Positions 50,520 to 60,133 are shown, counted from the stretch's first letter. The stretch is DNA of 64,000 nucleotides from Acinetobacter sp. S54 (GCF_016624945.1 NZ_JACVUI010000004.1:62001-126000), one strand, 5' to 3'. Notes: generated by a model from the sequence alone, not told the origin. Translations and numbers: made by a program.

Positions 50520-51377
50520 TTAATTTGAAATATGAATTCTTGCTGAAGCGGTTGCATTATCTGTTACATAAGTCCCAGGCGCGTCAGTAAAACTATTATT
50601 GGATACAGAAATAATTTGGCGGTTATATTTTGAAGTACTTTCGTTCTGATTGCTCGGCGGAACTGTGCTGCTGTAATTAGGGGATTGGGCTATGATTTGA
50701 GGCGTAGTCGTTGTTGTTGTACTGCTCCCTACGCCTGAGGCATAAAGATTGTTAAAACGACTAGTGACACGTTGCACATAATCCTGAGTTTCTCGAAATG
50801 GAGGAATTCCGCCGTATTTATCAACATTCCCTTCACCTGCATTATAAGCTGCTAAAGCGAGTTGGGTATTGCCATTAAAACGCTTGAGTAACCAACTTAA
50901 ATACTTGACACCTCCAAAAATATTTTCATAAGGATCATATATATTAGAGACATTAAAACGTTTGGCTGTAGCAGGCATTAATTGCATTAACCCTTGTGCT
51001 CCAACAGGGGAGCGGGCATTGGTATTAAAACCTGATTCAGTGTGCATGACCGCTTTAATTAAGCCTTCAGAAACACCATGCTGTTGAGCAGCTTGATGAA
51101 TAATATGATCAAATGCATTTTTATTTTTGCTATAACTGGGTAAAACAGCAGCTTCAGAATTACCCCAGTTGCGATAAGAATGGATGTTACTATCAGGATA
51201 ATAAGTTGCTTTTATCTTTGTCAGTGAACGATCTGAACTTTTCCGATTTGTGAGCAATGTACCGCCATCCCGATCTTTATAAACATAAATTTGACCAGCA
51301 TGAACTGACACAGCAAATACAGTTGTAATTACTGACCCCAAAATAAAATGTAAAGAAAAATGCACGCCCTTATTCAT
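50520..51377 (-). CDS. Lytic murein transglycosylase, SLT domain, with DUF4124-like N-terminus
   Basis: The exported enzyme cleaves glycan strands to 1,6-anhydro ends. A signal peptide (1-27, ending in VHA) is followed by a short DUF4124-like strand region (GQIYVYKDRDGGTLLTN, about 28-45) and a family-1 SLT domain (about 88-205) with catalytic Glu114 in MHTESGFN, then SPVGAQGLMQLMPATA and LALAAYNAGEGNV. The last 75 residues are a low-complexity Ser/Thr/Asn-rich tail. Length is 285 aa. It lies downstream of the DnaA-box-like cluster on the opposite strand to ttcA. Confidence 0.9.
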   Translation of the reverse strand: MNKGVHFSLHFILGSVITTVFAVSVHAGQIYVYKDRDGGTLLTNRKSSDRSLTKIKATYYPDSNIHSYRNWGNSEAAVLPSYSKNKNAFDHIIHQAAQQHGVSEGLIKAVMHTESGFNTNARSPVGAQGLMQLMPATAKRFNVSNIYDPYENIFGGVKYLSWLLKRFNGNTQLALAAYNAGEGNVDKYGGIPPFRETQDYVQRVTSRFNNLYASGVGSSTTTTTTPQIIAQSPNYSSTVPPSNQNESTSKYNRQIISVSNNSFTDAPGTYVTDNATASARIHISN

Positions 51378-51661
51378 TGTATATTATTCGCTGTATCAAA
51401 ATATGTAACGTCACGTGACCTAGTTTAACAAAAAAAAGTAAATTAACTAGATTTTATGAAAGTTTTTTTAAACCTGTTTGACAAATAAAATCAAGTTATT
51501 TTGTCTGAATACTAATCAAAAAAAATTAAAAAAAAATTTTAGAAAAGTGAGCTTGACATAAATAAGTATTTGAAAAATAAATATAAAAATAATTGATTAA
51601 AAAATGATCAATTTAAACAAAAGCCTTATTTTCACATTAGAATACTTTGTCAAGTCTAAAG
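51378..51661. other. Very AT-rich stretch left of the DnaA-box-like cluster
   Basis: Around 280 bases, with runs such as AAAAAAATTAAAAAAAAAT, form one of the most AT-rich parts of the window. No gene is visible. It would melt easily, which is notable beside DnaA-like sites. Confidence 0.5.
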
Positions 51662-51706
51662 AAATCCACAATTTTATCCACAGGTTTTGTGGAAAACTGT
51701 GGAAAA
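51662..51706. promoter_or_regulatory. Cluster of four DnaA-box-like sequences upstream of ttcA
   Basis: TTATCCACA (51674-51682) is a perfect DnaA box. AAATCCACA (51662-51670) has two mismatches. Two inverted copies of TTTTCCACA (51688-51696 and 51698-51706), one mismatch each, are spaced ten bases apart. All four fall within 45 bases, about 180 bases before ttcA. Confidence 0.65.
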
Positions 51707-51883
51707 GTCCAAAATATAAGCATCTTGGCGAAATCTTACACAACTAAGCTTAATTTTTCTTTAAGGCAAAATATTATAAATCGCAAAAATGACAAAGCAG
51801 AGAAATTAAAAATTCTTTAGGTGCGCTTCATGAATGAATCGGATAAAATTATGCGGTATTTTTTTTATGGGTCACGTGTGTCT

Positions 51884-52789
51884 ATGTACTCGCCAGTTGA
51901 GTCCGATCAGGGATTTAAGTTTAAACCTGAGCTGCCAACCAGTTCAGCATATTATCGCTTGCTAAAAAAACTCCGTCGTCAAGTGGGTCACGCTATTCGT
52001 GACTTTAAAATGATTGAGGAGGGTGACAAGGTTATGGTATGCGTGTCTGGTGGTAAAGACAGCTATACTTTACTGGACATTTTGTTGCAGTTTAAGCGTA
52101 TTGCGCCCATCAGTTTTGATATCGTTGCAGTTAATCTGGATCAGAAACAACCCGGTTTTCCTGAAGATGTGCTTCCACGCTATATGGAAGAAAATAATAT
52201 TCCGTATTATATTTTGGAAAAAGATACTTATACCATCACCAAGCGTTTAACCCCGGAGGGGAAAACTTATTGCGCAGTGTGTTCGCGTTTACGTCGCGGT
52301 TCACTCTATGGTTTTGCTCAGGAAATCGGAGCGACCAAAGTTGCACTTGGGCATCATCGTGATGATATTATTGCGACTTTCTTTTTGAACCTGTTTCATG
52401 GTGGTAGCTTGAAGGCAATGCCACCAAAACTTTTGTCCTCAGACAAAAAAAATATTTTGATACGTCCTTTGGCTTATGTCGAAGAAAAAGACATTATCAA
52501 ATATGCGGAAATGCGTCAGTTCCCAATAATCCCATGTAACTTATGTGGTTCTCAGGAAAATTTACAACGAGCCATGCTTAACGAAATGTTACGTGAATGG
52601 GACAAACAGTATCCAAAACGTTTACACAGTATTTTTGGTGCACTACAAAATGTATCACCATCACAACTCGCAGATCGAGAATTGTTTGATTTTGAAGTTC
52701 TTGATTCTCAACGCGAATTAGACTTTAAAGATCCAGAAGAAATGAAGAAAAAACTGGATGTTGTCAATTTAAGTTTTGCTGCTGAATAA
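51884..52789 (+). CDS. ttcA: tRNA 2-thiocytidine(32) synthetase
   Basis: TtcA thiolates C32 of certain tRNAs using ATP and an iron-sulfur cluster. The PP-loop SGGKDS (55-60) and the cluster-binding CxxC motifs (CAVC and CNLC) are present, with [19 protein letters not shown] between them. The frame is open to 51821 with possible starts at GTG 51821 and ATG 51830, but ATG 51884 ([17 protein letters not shown]) gives the 301-aa form expected in this genus. None of the starts has a strong ribosome site, so the choice rests on length and N-terminal pattern. A terminator follows directly. Confidence 0.92.
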   Translation: MYSPVESDQGFKFKPELPTSSAYYRLLKKLRRQVGHAIRDFKMIEEGDKVMVCVSGGKDSYTLLDILLQFKRIAPISFDIVAVNLDQKQPGFPEDVLPRYMEENNIPYYILEKDTYTITKRLTPEGKTYCAVCSRLRRGSLYGFAQEIGATKVALGHHRDDIIATFFLNLFHGGSLKAMPPKLLSSDKKNILIRPLAYVEEKDIIKYAEMRQFPIIPCNLCGSQENLQRAMLNEMLREWDKQYPKRLHSIFGALQNVSPSQLADRELFDFEVLDSQRELDFKDPEEMKKKLDVVNLSFAAE

Positions 52790-52799
52790 ACAATTTCAA

Positions 52800-52831
52800 T
52801 GCTAACTCATTTATAAGTTAGCATTTTTTTT
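52800..52831 (+). terminator. Terminator of ttcA
   Basis: TGCTAACT / AGTTAGCA with an eight-base loop is followed by eight T. Confidence 0.85.
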
Positions 52832-53001
52832 ACACGTTGATGTCTTGAAATACTCTAAAATGAATGGCGCGTACAAAAAAGGTTAGCTCAAAATAAAAAG
52901 AACGTGCTATAACAAGGCACAAGCAAATTGCTTCAAAATGATGTTGTCTATACTGACCTAGTCAACACAAGGAATTGAAAAAATATATTTGAGGATAGAA
53001 C

Positions 53002-53385
53002 ATGCCTGCATTTTTAACTGATGACTGGTTTTCGACTGTTGACCAATTAACTGCTGAGGCAGGTGACTTAAATTTACCACCTGCGTTAGCAAATCTTGCT
53101 ATTAATTTGGTGGTTACAGATGCCAGTGGTAATAGTGAATTGGCTTTAGATGGTGGGAAAATTCAAAAAGGTTTGTCATCAAATGCCAAAACCACGTTGA
53201 ATATGGATGCTGAAACACTTCGTAAAGTCTTCCTTGAGTTTGATATGGCTGCTGCAATGCAAGCATTCATGACAGGTAAAATTAAAGTTCAGGGTGATAT
53301 GTCTCAGTTAATGGCATTACAAACTGCTAAACCAAGCCAAGAACAAAAAACTTTGTTCAAAAAAGTGCTTGAACATACTGCATAA
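53002..53385 (+). CDS. SCP2 sterol-binding domain protein
   Basis: The 127-aa protein is a single SCP2 domain, a lipid-binding fold. Typical features are the strand pair LAINLVVTDASGNSELALDGGKIQ (about 31-54), ETLRKVFLEFDMAAAMQAFMTGKIKVQGDMSQLM (split across about 72-106) and a C-terminal helix. There is no signal peptide. GAGGATAG lies just before ATG 53002. The bound lipid is unknown; it is monocistronic with a terminator close behind. Confidence 0.85.
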   Translation: MPAFLTDDWFSTVDQLTAEAGDLNLPPALANLAINLVVTDASGNSELALDGGKIQKGLSSNAKTTLNMDAETLRKVFLEFDMAAAMQAFMTGKIKVQGDMSQLMALQTAKPSQEQKTLFKKVLEHTA

Positions 53386-53400
53386 TAATTTAATGCATAT

Positions 53401-53433
53401 AAAAAGCTTAATCCTGAGGGATTAAGCTTTTTT
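53401..53433. terminator. Bidirectional terminator
   Basis: The stem AAAAGCTTAATCC / GGATTAAGCTTTT with loop TGAG is flanked by A and T runs between convergent genes. Confidence 0.9.
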
Positions 53434-53461
53434 AAAACAAAGATCTACAATAATAATTAAC

Positions 53462-54574
53462 TTAAACATCAATCCAGCGTTCACTAGTTTTGATGTGTTC
53501 CACATAAGCGCGAATTCGTGTCACATACTGTACTGCTTGACGATATCGACCATTACTGGCCTTGTTTCGATTTAAATAATCATAAAAATCGACCCAATTG
53601 TTGGGATTTTTACCTTGGTTTTGCAAACGCTTTTGAATCTGGCTAACTGCTCCAGGTCCCATATTATAAGCAACCAACGCATACCAGTTACGATCTGGAT
53701 AGGGAATATGTTGATATTGACTCAACATAAGGTCGTAGTACTTCGCGCCGCCTTGAATGCTTTGCGCAGGATCAACGCGATTAGTCACACCCATGGCACG
53801 TGCCGTGTTATTGGTCAGCATCATCAGCCCACGAACGCCTGTTGGCGAAACTGAATTGGGTTTCAAATATGATTCTTGATAACCAATTGCAGCGAGCAAT
53901 TGCCAATCCAGATCATATTGTTCAGCAGTTTTCTTAAAACTCGCCTTATAAATGGGTAAACGATTATCGAGATCACGCTTAATCATCGGCCATGATTCAG
54001 GTGTGACGACATTACGATTATAAAATGAAGCCAATTGCCCAGTAACACCATTTTGTTTACTTTGGCAAATAAATCCACTTGCGGTTTGTGAAAGTGGGTC
54101 ATCGGCGTATTTAAATACCCAATTAAGCTGAGTATTCAGACCATTCTTTGACAAATTGGCGTCATCACCGCAACTGGCAGAAAATGAAATCAATTGTTTA
54201 TTTTCGATCGTTTTAAAATTGGCCGTGGTCATTGCAAAGTTTGCTTTACCCTGCGCAACCATATTGAGAGCCGTTGCATTATCTTTAACGGTCTTAAAAT
54301 TTAGCTTAACATTTAGGCTTTTTGCATATTGCCGCGTTAAGTCATAGCCGAAGCCATGTAAAAATTGACCTTCTTTAAATACAGTTGTGGGAGATTCAAC
54401 GGTAACAACGGTCAGTGTATTACTATTTACAACATCGTTATATTGATGTGTCTTACCCGCATTAATGCTATGAAATGGCAATAGCAATGTACTCAATGCT
54501 AATGCTTTAAATGGGAGAGAAGGAAATAAGGAATCTAGGCCAAGCCTCGACCCAGTGGTTGAATTACTGTGCAT
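53462..54574 (-). CDS. mltF: Membrane-bound lytic murein transglycosylase, MltF-like
   Basis: The protein combines a periplasmic solute-binding-like domain (SBP family 3, about residues 50-205, starting NTLTVVTVESPTTVF) with an SLT catalytic domain (about 215-350), which is the MltF layout. Catalytic Glu234 is in IGYQESYL, followed by SPTGVRGLMMLTNNTA and VAYNMGPGAV. The N terminus (residues 20-40) is a signal sequence or anchor. Length is 370 aa, shorter than enterobacterial MltF because the SBP part is compact. It lies next to the interrupted greB gene. Confidence 0.85.
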   Translation of the reverse strand: MHSNSTTGSRLGLDSLFPSLPFKALALSTLLLPFHSINAGKTHQYNDVVNSNTLTVVTVESPTTVFKEGQFLHGFGYDLTRQYAKSLNVKLNFKTVKDNATALNMVAQGKANFAMTTANFKTIENKQLISFSASCGDDANLSKNGLNTQLNWVFKYADDPLSQTASGFICQSKQNGVTGQLASFYNRNVVTPESWPMIKRDLDNRLPIYKASFKKTAEQYDLDWQLLAAIGYQESYLKPNSVSPTGVRGLMMLTNNTARAMGVTNRVDPAQSIQGGAKYYDLMLSQYQHIPYPDRNWYALVAYNMGPGAVSQIQKRLQNQGKNPNNWVDFYDYLNRNKASNGRYRQAVQYVTRIRAYVEHIKTSERWIDV

Positions 54575-55015
54575 GTTGTCTCCGCTACAGATAATTTACG
54601 CCCTAAAAATCCAGACAAAATGCTTCCAGATTTTCAACAAGTTGGTAAATCCAAGAGGGGTGGGCAGTCATGACGTCATCCAAAAATGACTCGGGAAAAT
54701 AATGACTTTGTAGAAAAACTACATAGTTTAAAAAATGACCAAATGAAAGTTAGGGCGAATAATAATCACCTTAAAACTGAATGTCAAATTTTTTGCATAA
54801 AAAACATACCAATTAATTTTTAACTCAATGATTTGAAAAGAGAATAAAGTTATACAGTTTATACGTGTTGAAATCGCGAATGCTCTGATAATTATTGTAG
54901 CCAATCTGTTGTGTTTCAGTAGAATTTAATCATGTAATCTAACTTAAGGAGTATCTAAAAAGTTGATAAAAGGATTCAATCATTCTAAAGATTTGCGGAT
55001 GAAATCAGACGGTTA
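54575..55015. other. Intergenic region between mltF and the greB remnant
   Basis: About 440 bases hold the mltF promoter and the host DNA downstream of greB. A 10-base palindrome ATGACGTCAT lies at 54670-54679. I see no gene. Confidence 0.4.
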
Positions 55016-55342
55016 TTACTTTGGGTATGAGATATTGATGAGATACCAAACTTTCTTACCTGTCGGAGTATGTACCTGAATTTCGTCGTCTACCGATTTG
55101 CCTAAACATGCTTTTGCCATAGGGGATTGAAGGGAAATGTAATCCTTACGCCCGTAAATTTCTTCATCACCTACAATACGAAATTTAATAGTTTCACCCT
55201 CATCATTTTCTAATTCAACCCATGCACCAAAATAAGCCTTTCCATCCTGTTCAGGACTATATTCAACTTTATGTGCAATCTCAAAGAGCTTAGTTAAGTA
55301 TCTAATTCTACGATCAATCTCCCTTAACTTTCTTTTGTTATA
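55016..55342 (-). pseudogene. greB: Host greB, 3' remnant cut by the island
   Basis: Read on the minus strand from 55342, 109 codons match GreB from YNKRKLREIDRR through RIVGDEEIYGRKDYIS to a TAA at 55016. The first 49 codons, including the conserved DRSENADY segment, are missing. The open frame is clean, with no internal stop or frameshift, so the loss was by interruption and may be recent. Compared with the intact greB at 60130 it has about ten amino-acid changes, seven of them in the last eleven residues. Upstream of the break the sequence becomes the island's left end. Confidence 0.88.
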
Positions 55343-55456
55343 GTGATATTATAACCCCATCTTAAAACATACTATTTCTAACATTTTATATTGACAATTG
55401 ATCAAATAATGATAATTTCTAATTATAAAAACCCCATACTTCATACTAAATAGTAT

Positions 55457-56767
55457 ATGGCTTACGTTAAGAAAATTTATGTAAATTACAAAGATTGTTC
55501 TACTCAAACCACCTTGGTCTTGCCTTGCCTCTTGACTGAGAAAGGAGTCATCATTTCTCATTTGCGCTATTTGGCTTGGTTTAATTCAAAAAGTGAATCA
55601 TGGAAAGAAAGATCTTGTTATGCACTTAAACTTTTATTGAAGTATATAAATTCAGTTCCACAAATTGAGAATGCTACTAAATTACTCAAAGCTTTCACCG
55701 AGGCATTAATCACAGGAACAATTGACCCAACAACCCGTACAGATTCTCTTGATCTTTATTGGCGACCACGCACAGTCAGAGATACCAATAATCTATTATT
55801 TCATATTACCCATTACACTGATTTTCTGACTTCACAGGATGAACATTCAACAATTCGTGTAAATCCATTTCGCAAAGCCACAAGTTATGAAGAGCGTCTA
55901 AATTGGTGCGCTTATTATCATAAACAAGCAAATGTCTTTCTAAATCACTTAACTAAAAGAGATTTATCACAGCAGCAAGTTCGTTTGGTTGGATCGTTCA
56001 ATGAAGACCTGATTGATTTTGAATATGCAGTTCGCTTTCCTGAAGATCAAATTGAAAGATTGATTTACTTAGGGTTCGAAAAAAATGGAAAATATGACTA
56101 TAAATCGCAAGCGATTACGATGTTGATGAATTACGGTGGGCTTAGGAAAAGTGAAATTTTTCATATTTACACTTCAGATATCGCATTAAACCCAAACCGT
56201 CCTCAAGAAGCTCTTGTTCGTGTTTATCATCCTGAATTAGGTCTAGCTCCAGACCCTCATTTCAAAAATAGACGTGAATTTCTTTTATCCAAAACATCGT
56301 TGAAGCCTAGAAATAACTATCCATTTACCGAACGTTTATATGCAGGATGGAAGTCCCCATTACTTACATCTAAACAAGGTTACTTTGAGGTTGTATTTAA
56401 CCCACCTGAAAAAGCTAAAGATTTCTTATTAATTTGGGCAAACTATCTCAAATATCAGCGTGTAGAGCCGCTGAAAAGTAATCCACATCCTTTTGCATTT
56501 ACAAATAATTTAGGTGAGCCTGAAACTATAAAAAACTTTCAACGCCTGCATAAACGTGCAGTAGAGCGCATCGGACTAACTTGCAAAAAATCTCTTGGTA
56601 CGACTGAGCATGGTCATCGTCATGCATATGGATTTCGTGCGCGTCAGGCTGGTTTAAATCAAGTCGAAATTCAAAAAGCTATGCATCATAAAAGTCCAAC
56701 TTCATGCCTTGTTTATATCAAACCAACAATTGAAGAAGTCCAAGAAAAGTTGAGAGCGATTAAATGA
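55457..56767 (+). CDS. gmtY: Gamma-mobile-trio tyrosine recombinase GmtY
   Basis: This is a 436-aa site-specific recombinase expected to cut and rejoin DNA at the island ends. The catalytic residues of tyrosine recombinases are all in place: Arg230 in NYGGLRKSEI, His385 and Arg388 in TEHGHRHAYG, His411 in MHHKS and the nucleophile Tyr420 in CLVYIKP. It is the first gene of the island, 114 bases from the greB break, and its stop overlaps the gmtZ start (ATGA). The order Y-Z-X and the sizes of the partners match the gamma-mobile-trio module described from Vibrio islands. The recombinase call is firm; the GMT name rests on remembered family features. Confidence 0.82.
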   Translation: MAYVKKIYVNYKDCSTQTTLVLPCLLTEKGVIISHLRYLAWFNSKSESWKERSCYALKLLLKYINSVPQIENATKLLKAFTEALITGTIDPTTRTDSLDLYWRPRTVRDTNNLLFHITHYTDFLTSQDEHSTIRVNPFRKATSYEERLNWCAYYHKQANVFLNHLTKRDLSQQQVRLVGSFNEDLIDFEYAVRFPEDQIERLIYLGFEKNGKYDYKSQAITMLMNYGGLRKSEIFHIYTSDIALNPNRPQEALVRVYHPELGLAPDPHFKNRREFLLSKTSLKPRNNYPFTERLYAGWKSPLLTSKQGYFEVVFNPPEKAKDFLLIWANYLKYQRVEPLKSNPHPFAFTNNLGEPETIKNFQRLHKRAVERIGLTCKKSLGTTEHGHRHAYGFRARQAGLNQVEIQKAMHHKSPTSCLVYIKPTIEEVQEKLRAIK

Positions 56768-59532
56768 TTAAACCTCAAGCAACCAGACAAATTGAAAGTA
56801 AACGATTTAATAAAGAGTTTTCGACTTTTCCTGACTTAGATTCTTTAAAACAATTTTGTAAAAATGAAGGTATTACAAACTCAGTACTCTATAAACAGAA
56901 ATATAGAGAATATGGGCTACCTGCTCATCCTGAAAGAATTTATGACGAATGGATTAGCTATAAAGCTTTTTTTGAAATAGCTGATTTTATTTCATATGTC
57001 GAACTAAAAAATTTGATTGAAAACAAAAATCTTAAAAATGCTAAAGAATACAAAGCTTTTATTTTAAAATTAAATGATCCAAGTCTTCCACTTGATCCAC
57101 AAACTGCATATCCAAATGAATGGAAAAACTGGTATAAATTTTTAGGTAAAACAGAACCATTTAAGCCAGATTTTATTTCTCCTGACTATGTCACTTGGGC
57201 AATTAAGATAAAAGAATTTATGACTAAAGCCCGTGGCGGAGGCACTAAAGAAACTCAGCTTTGTCGTTTCGTTCGACTTTATATTGAACAATTTGATAAA
57301 AGCAAAACACCACACGCTTTTCTTATACAGGAAAAATTCGATGTAAAACCCTTTCGAGATATTCTTGAAAATATAGAATCTGAACCAATGAGGAGGAAAC
57401 TCGTTGTTTATGTCAATGAATTCTTAGATTATATTATTGATAATGATTTAACGATTGAAGATGAAGAAACAGGCGAAATAGTACGAGTCGATAATGCTCG
57501 AAATCCGTTCTCCCTTTTACTCAATCAACAAAATATATCATCTAGCTCAATCCGCTCTGAAACAACAAAGCCATGCTTACAATACCATTTTGTTAAAAAA
57601 GCCCAAGAATGGATTATTCCAACCAATGCAAAAAGCTTTCAAGATTTGGAGCACCTTCATAAATTCGATGCCGATTGGGTAAAAGTAAGCTTTGATCAAT
57701 TAGATTTACATGATTTAGATTGTGTTTACCGTGTAATTGATAATCAAGCATATTTATGGTGTCCAACAGACTGGATTCATACTTATGCACTCACCAAAGT
57801 TCCCTTAAGAGGACGACAAATCGCCTATAATGATTCTGGTGAAGCCGATGAGTATATTGCAGATTTAGATCAGCAAAACAAAGTAATTTGGCAAAAAAAT
57901 AATTCCCCACTTTCTGGATTGACTAAAGAACAATCATTCATAAAAAGAATGCCTGATGGTCAAATAGGTATCTTTACCACTACAAATAAAACAAATAACA
58001 ACGGGCAAGGTTACACAATTCCGTGGATACCCGAAGATCTAGCATATTGGCTAATTAGGCTTCGAAAATGGCAACAAAAATATAATCCTATCGCATATCC
58101 TAGTGCTTGGATTGATTGCCAAAGAACAAATTTAAATGAGGTGCAAAGAAAAGCCAAAGGATTAAATTGTTTTCTTTTTAGGCGCTTTAATGATTTTGAA
58201 CCAGCAAATGTCGGAAATGCTTTAACCCCAAGATTAGCGACTGCTCTTTATAATATACAACCCTCAAATCTTTGCTTAGCTACGCTTGAAGGAAATAGAG
58301 CAATTTTAGGTGCGTATAAGTCTAAATATACCCCTCATAGCATGCGTGTTAGCCTCATTACAGCCTATGTTCTTGAAATGGGTATGCCTATTGAAATCGT
58401 GATGAAAATCGTAGGGCATAGCTCCGTGATCATGTCGATTTATTATTGCAAAATTTCCAATCATGACATTAGAACTCGTTTAGAAGAAGGTGAAAAAATA
58501 GCCTTAAAATCTGAAGTTGAATCTATTCAAAGAACAATTGAACAAAATAAAATTGAAAGTGTTAAAAATCAATTGGTTGGTAATAATTTGGAGTTGCTGC
58601 AAGCTTTATCTAATGAGGTTCCTGCGGGTAATTTTATTTTTAGAGATTATGGTATTTGCCCTTTTGCAGCTTCAAGATGTGAGGATGGCGGTGAGTTAAT
58701 AAAAAGTAGTTCATTCTATACCCCTACACCTCAAGGTTATTTAGGAACTCAAAATTGTATCCGTTGTAGACATTTTATAACTGGACCTGCCTTTATCGGT
58801 GGTTTATTGGCAATTACAAATGAGATATTACTCCAATCCAATGATCAATCTGAAATATGTTCCAAACTACAATTTAAAATCAATCAGATTAATCAAGATA
58901 TTGATAATATTGAAAAAGAAGAATATATAGCCAACTTAAAGAAAGAAAAATTTGAAGGTACTCCCAAAAGATCAAATCTCGAGACTGAACTTCGAAATTT
59001 CGAATCAGAATATGAAACTGCTGCTAAGAAATTGGATATGCTTTTGTGTGATATTCAAGCAGCGTATAGTCATATTACGAAATGCCACAAGCTCATAAAC
59101 AACAATCCCCTTATAGAGAGCGATGAAAAACTTTCTTTAATTACAGCCCCTAATGCTGAATTGATATTAGAAATGGAAGAAGTGAGCCATTATCAACAAT
59201 TACAAGAAGTCTGTGAAAATGCAGCCATCTATAAATCTTGTAATGCAGATCAAGCTATTTATCCAAGGACTCAGTTTATTGATAAAATGGCGATGTTTAA
59301 TGAAATTATGCCGGCTTTATTCATGTTGTCTAAAGAACAGCAACTTTCAGCAGGCAATCAAATTTTTAAATTATTGATGAGTCGCCTCAAATCTTGGGAT
59401 AAAGTACAAAGTGTTATAGACGGCAAGCTTAAATTGATCGAGCTTTCTGAAACAGAAAAAATTGAAAAATCAGAAATTGAGCTCATTCTACATAATTCAC
59501 CAACTTTGATTGAGGCGAGTCATGAATCCTGA
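56764..59532 (+). CDS. gmtZ: Gamma-mobile-trio integrase-like protein GmtZ (VPA1269 family)
   Basis: This 922-aa protein is the second recombinase-like member of the trio. The middle part has tyrosine-recombinase features: Arg349 in PLRGRQ, His525 and Arg528 in TPHSMRVSLI, His552 in IVGHSSVIM and Tyr560/Tyr561. A Cys-rich segment follows (CPFAASRC near residue 632 and NCIRCRH near 667), likely a metal site, then a coiled-coil region (about 690-780). The N-terminal 350 residues have no family I can name; a VTWAIKIKEFMTKARGGGT segment near 145 may be a SAM-like DNA-binding domain. It is coupled to gmtY by a four-base overlap and overlaps gmtX by eleven bases. Confidence 0.78.
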   Translation: MIKPQATRQIESKRFNKEFSTFPDLDSLKQFCKNEGITNSVLYKQKYREYGLPAHPERIYDEWISYKAFFEIADFISYVELKNLIENKNLKNAKEYKAFILKLNDPSLPLDPQTAYPNEWKNWYKFLGKTEPFKPDFISPDYVTWAIKIKEFMTKARGGGTKETQLCRFVRLYIEQFDKSKTPHAFLIQEKFDVKPFRDILENIESEPMRRKLVVYVNEFLDYIIDNDLTIEDEETGEIVRVDNARNPFSLLLNQQNISSSSIRSETTKPCLQYHFVKKAQEWIIPTNAKSFQDLEHLHKFDADWVKVSFDQLDLHDLDCVYRVIDNQAYLWCPTDWIHTYALTKVPLRGRQIAYNDSGEADEYIADLDQQNKVIWQKNNSPLSGLTKEQSFIKRMPDGQIGIFTTTNKTNNNGQGYTIPWIPEDLAYWLIRLRKWQQKYNPIAYPSAWIDCQRTNLNEVQRKAKGLNCFLFRRFNDFEPANVGNALTPRLATALYNIQPSNLCLATLEGNRAILGAYKSKYTPHSMRVSLITAYVLEMGMPIEIVMKIVGHSSVIMSIYYCKISNHDIRTRLEEGEKIALKSEVESIQRTIEQNKIESVKNQLVGNNLELLQALSNEVPAGNFIFRDYGICPFAASRCEDGGELIKSSSFYTPTPQGYLGTQNCIRCRHFITGPAFIGGLLAITNEILLQSNDQSEICSKLQFKINQINQDIDNIEKEEYIANLKKEKFEGTPKRSNLETELRNFESEYETAAKKLDMLLCDIQAAYSHITKCHKLINNNPLIESDEKLSLITAPNAELILEMEEVSHYQQLQEVCENAAIYKSCNADQAIYPRTQFIDKMAMFNEIMPALFMLSKEQQLSAGNQIFKLLMSRLKSWDKVQSVIDGKLKLIELSETEKIEKSEIELILHNSPTLIEASHES

Positions 59533-60133
59533 AGAGTTACTAAATAAATTAAAACATGGCTCATCTCTAAAAATTCAACAGTCGCTCGATGCAATTTATG
59601 AAGTATGTATTGAGCAACAGAAGCGTGGAATTCAGGATTTTTCTGTAAGTACAATTGCTAATTTAGGGTTTAACAGAGGTGTTCCTAAAGCACAAAGCAT
59701 CAGGAATAAGACAGGTGAGAAATATAGAGCATTGATTCAATGTTTTGCAGATGTTTCATCACAGAAGCCCAACTTGGTTAAACCATCACATACAGAAAAT
59801 ACATGGATTGAGGAAATTCAAAATCCCAAACATCAATTGCTTGTACGCATTATGGCATCTGAGTTAAAAGAAGCTCAACAGATGATCCGTGAAATCATTC
59901 CACCCAAACAAAGGATTGATATTTATGATCATAAGAATATGATACCCAATGAATCTTTTAAGCTTTCTGATCAAGAAGTGCGGGCATTACAATATTTACT
60001 GTCTACTGATTTTCAAAGAAAATGGAATTTAAAGCCTACTCGTTTTGGTGAGTTAGTCGATGAATCTAATAAGCCTGTTTTTAAAATTTCAACATTAGAT
60101 GCCTTACGCAAGGCTTTGGAGTATTTGTCTTGA
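59522..60133 (+). CDS. gmtX: Gamma-mobile-trio protein GmtX
   Basis: The third trio protein is predicted at 203 aa. Its N-terminal part (KIQQSLDAIYEVCIEQQKRG, then DFSVSTIANLGFNRGVPKAQSIRNKTG) looks like a helix-turn-helix DNA-binding region. The C-terminal half contains KLSDQEVRALQYLLSTDFQRKWNL. No enzymatic motif is seen. The frame is open to 59510, but ATG 59522, inside the gmtZ 3' end, is the natural start. The stop overlaps the TTG start of greB. Its role in mobility is unknown in the family. Confidence 0.75.
   Translation: MNPEELLNKLKHGSSLKIQQSLDAIYEVCIEQQKRGIQDFSVSTIANLGFNRGVPKAQSIRNKTGEKYRALIQCFADVSSQKPNLVKPSHTENTWIEEIQNPKHQLLVRIMASELKEAQQMIREIIPPKQRIDIYDHKNMIPNESFKLSDQEVRALQYLLSTDFQRKWNLKPTRFGELVDESNKPVFKISTLDALRKALEYLS

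Noticed and set aside
51378..51820. Chromosomal origin of replication
   Set aside because: Despite DnaA-like boxes, the usual neighbours (dnaA, dnaN, recF, gyrB, rpmH) are absent and the surrounding genes are ordinary; kept only as a possible titration or regulatory site.
55349..55561. Minus-strand 70-codon frame at the left end of the island
   Set aside because: It overlaps the gmtY start in antisense and runs through AT-rich non-coding DNA; no ribosome site or domain.
55457..60133. Tn554-type or Tn7-type transposon
   Set aside because: Tn554 TnpA/B/C are similar in plan but different in size and sequence features, and no Tn7 TnsABC/D proteins are present; the size and order fit the gamma-mobile-trio better.
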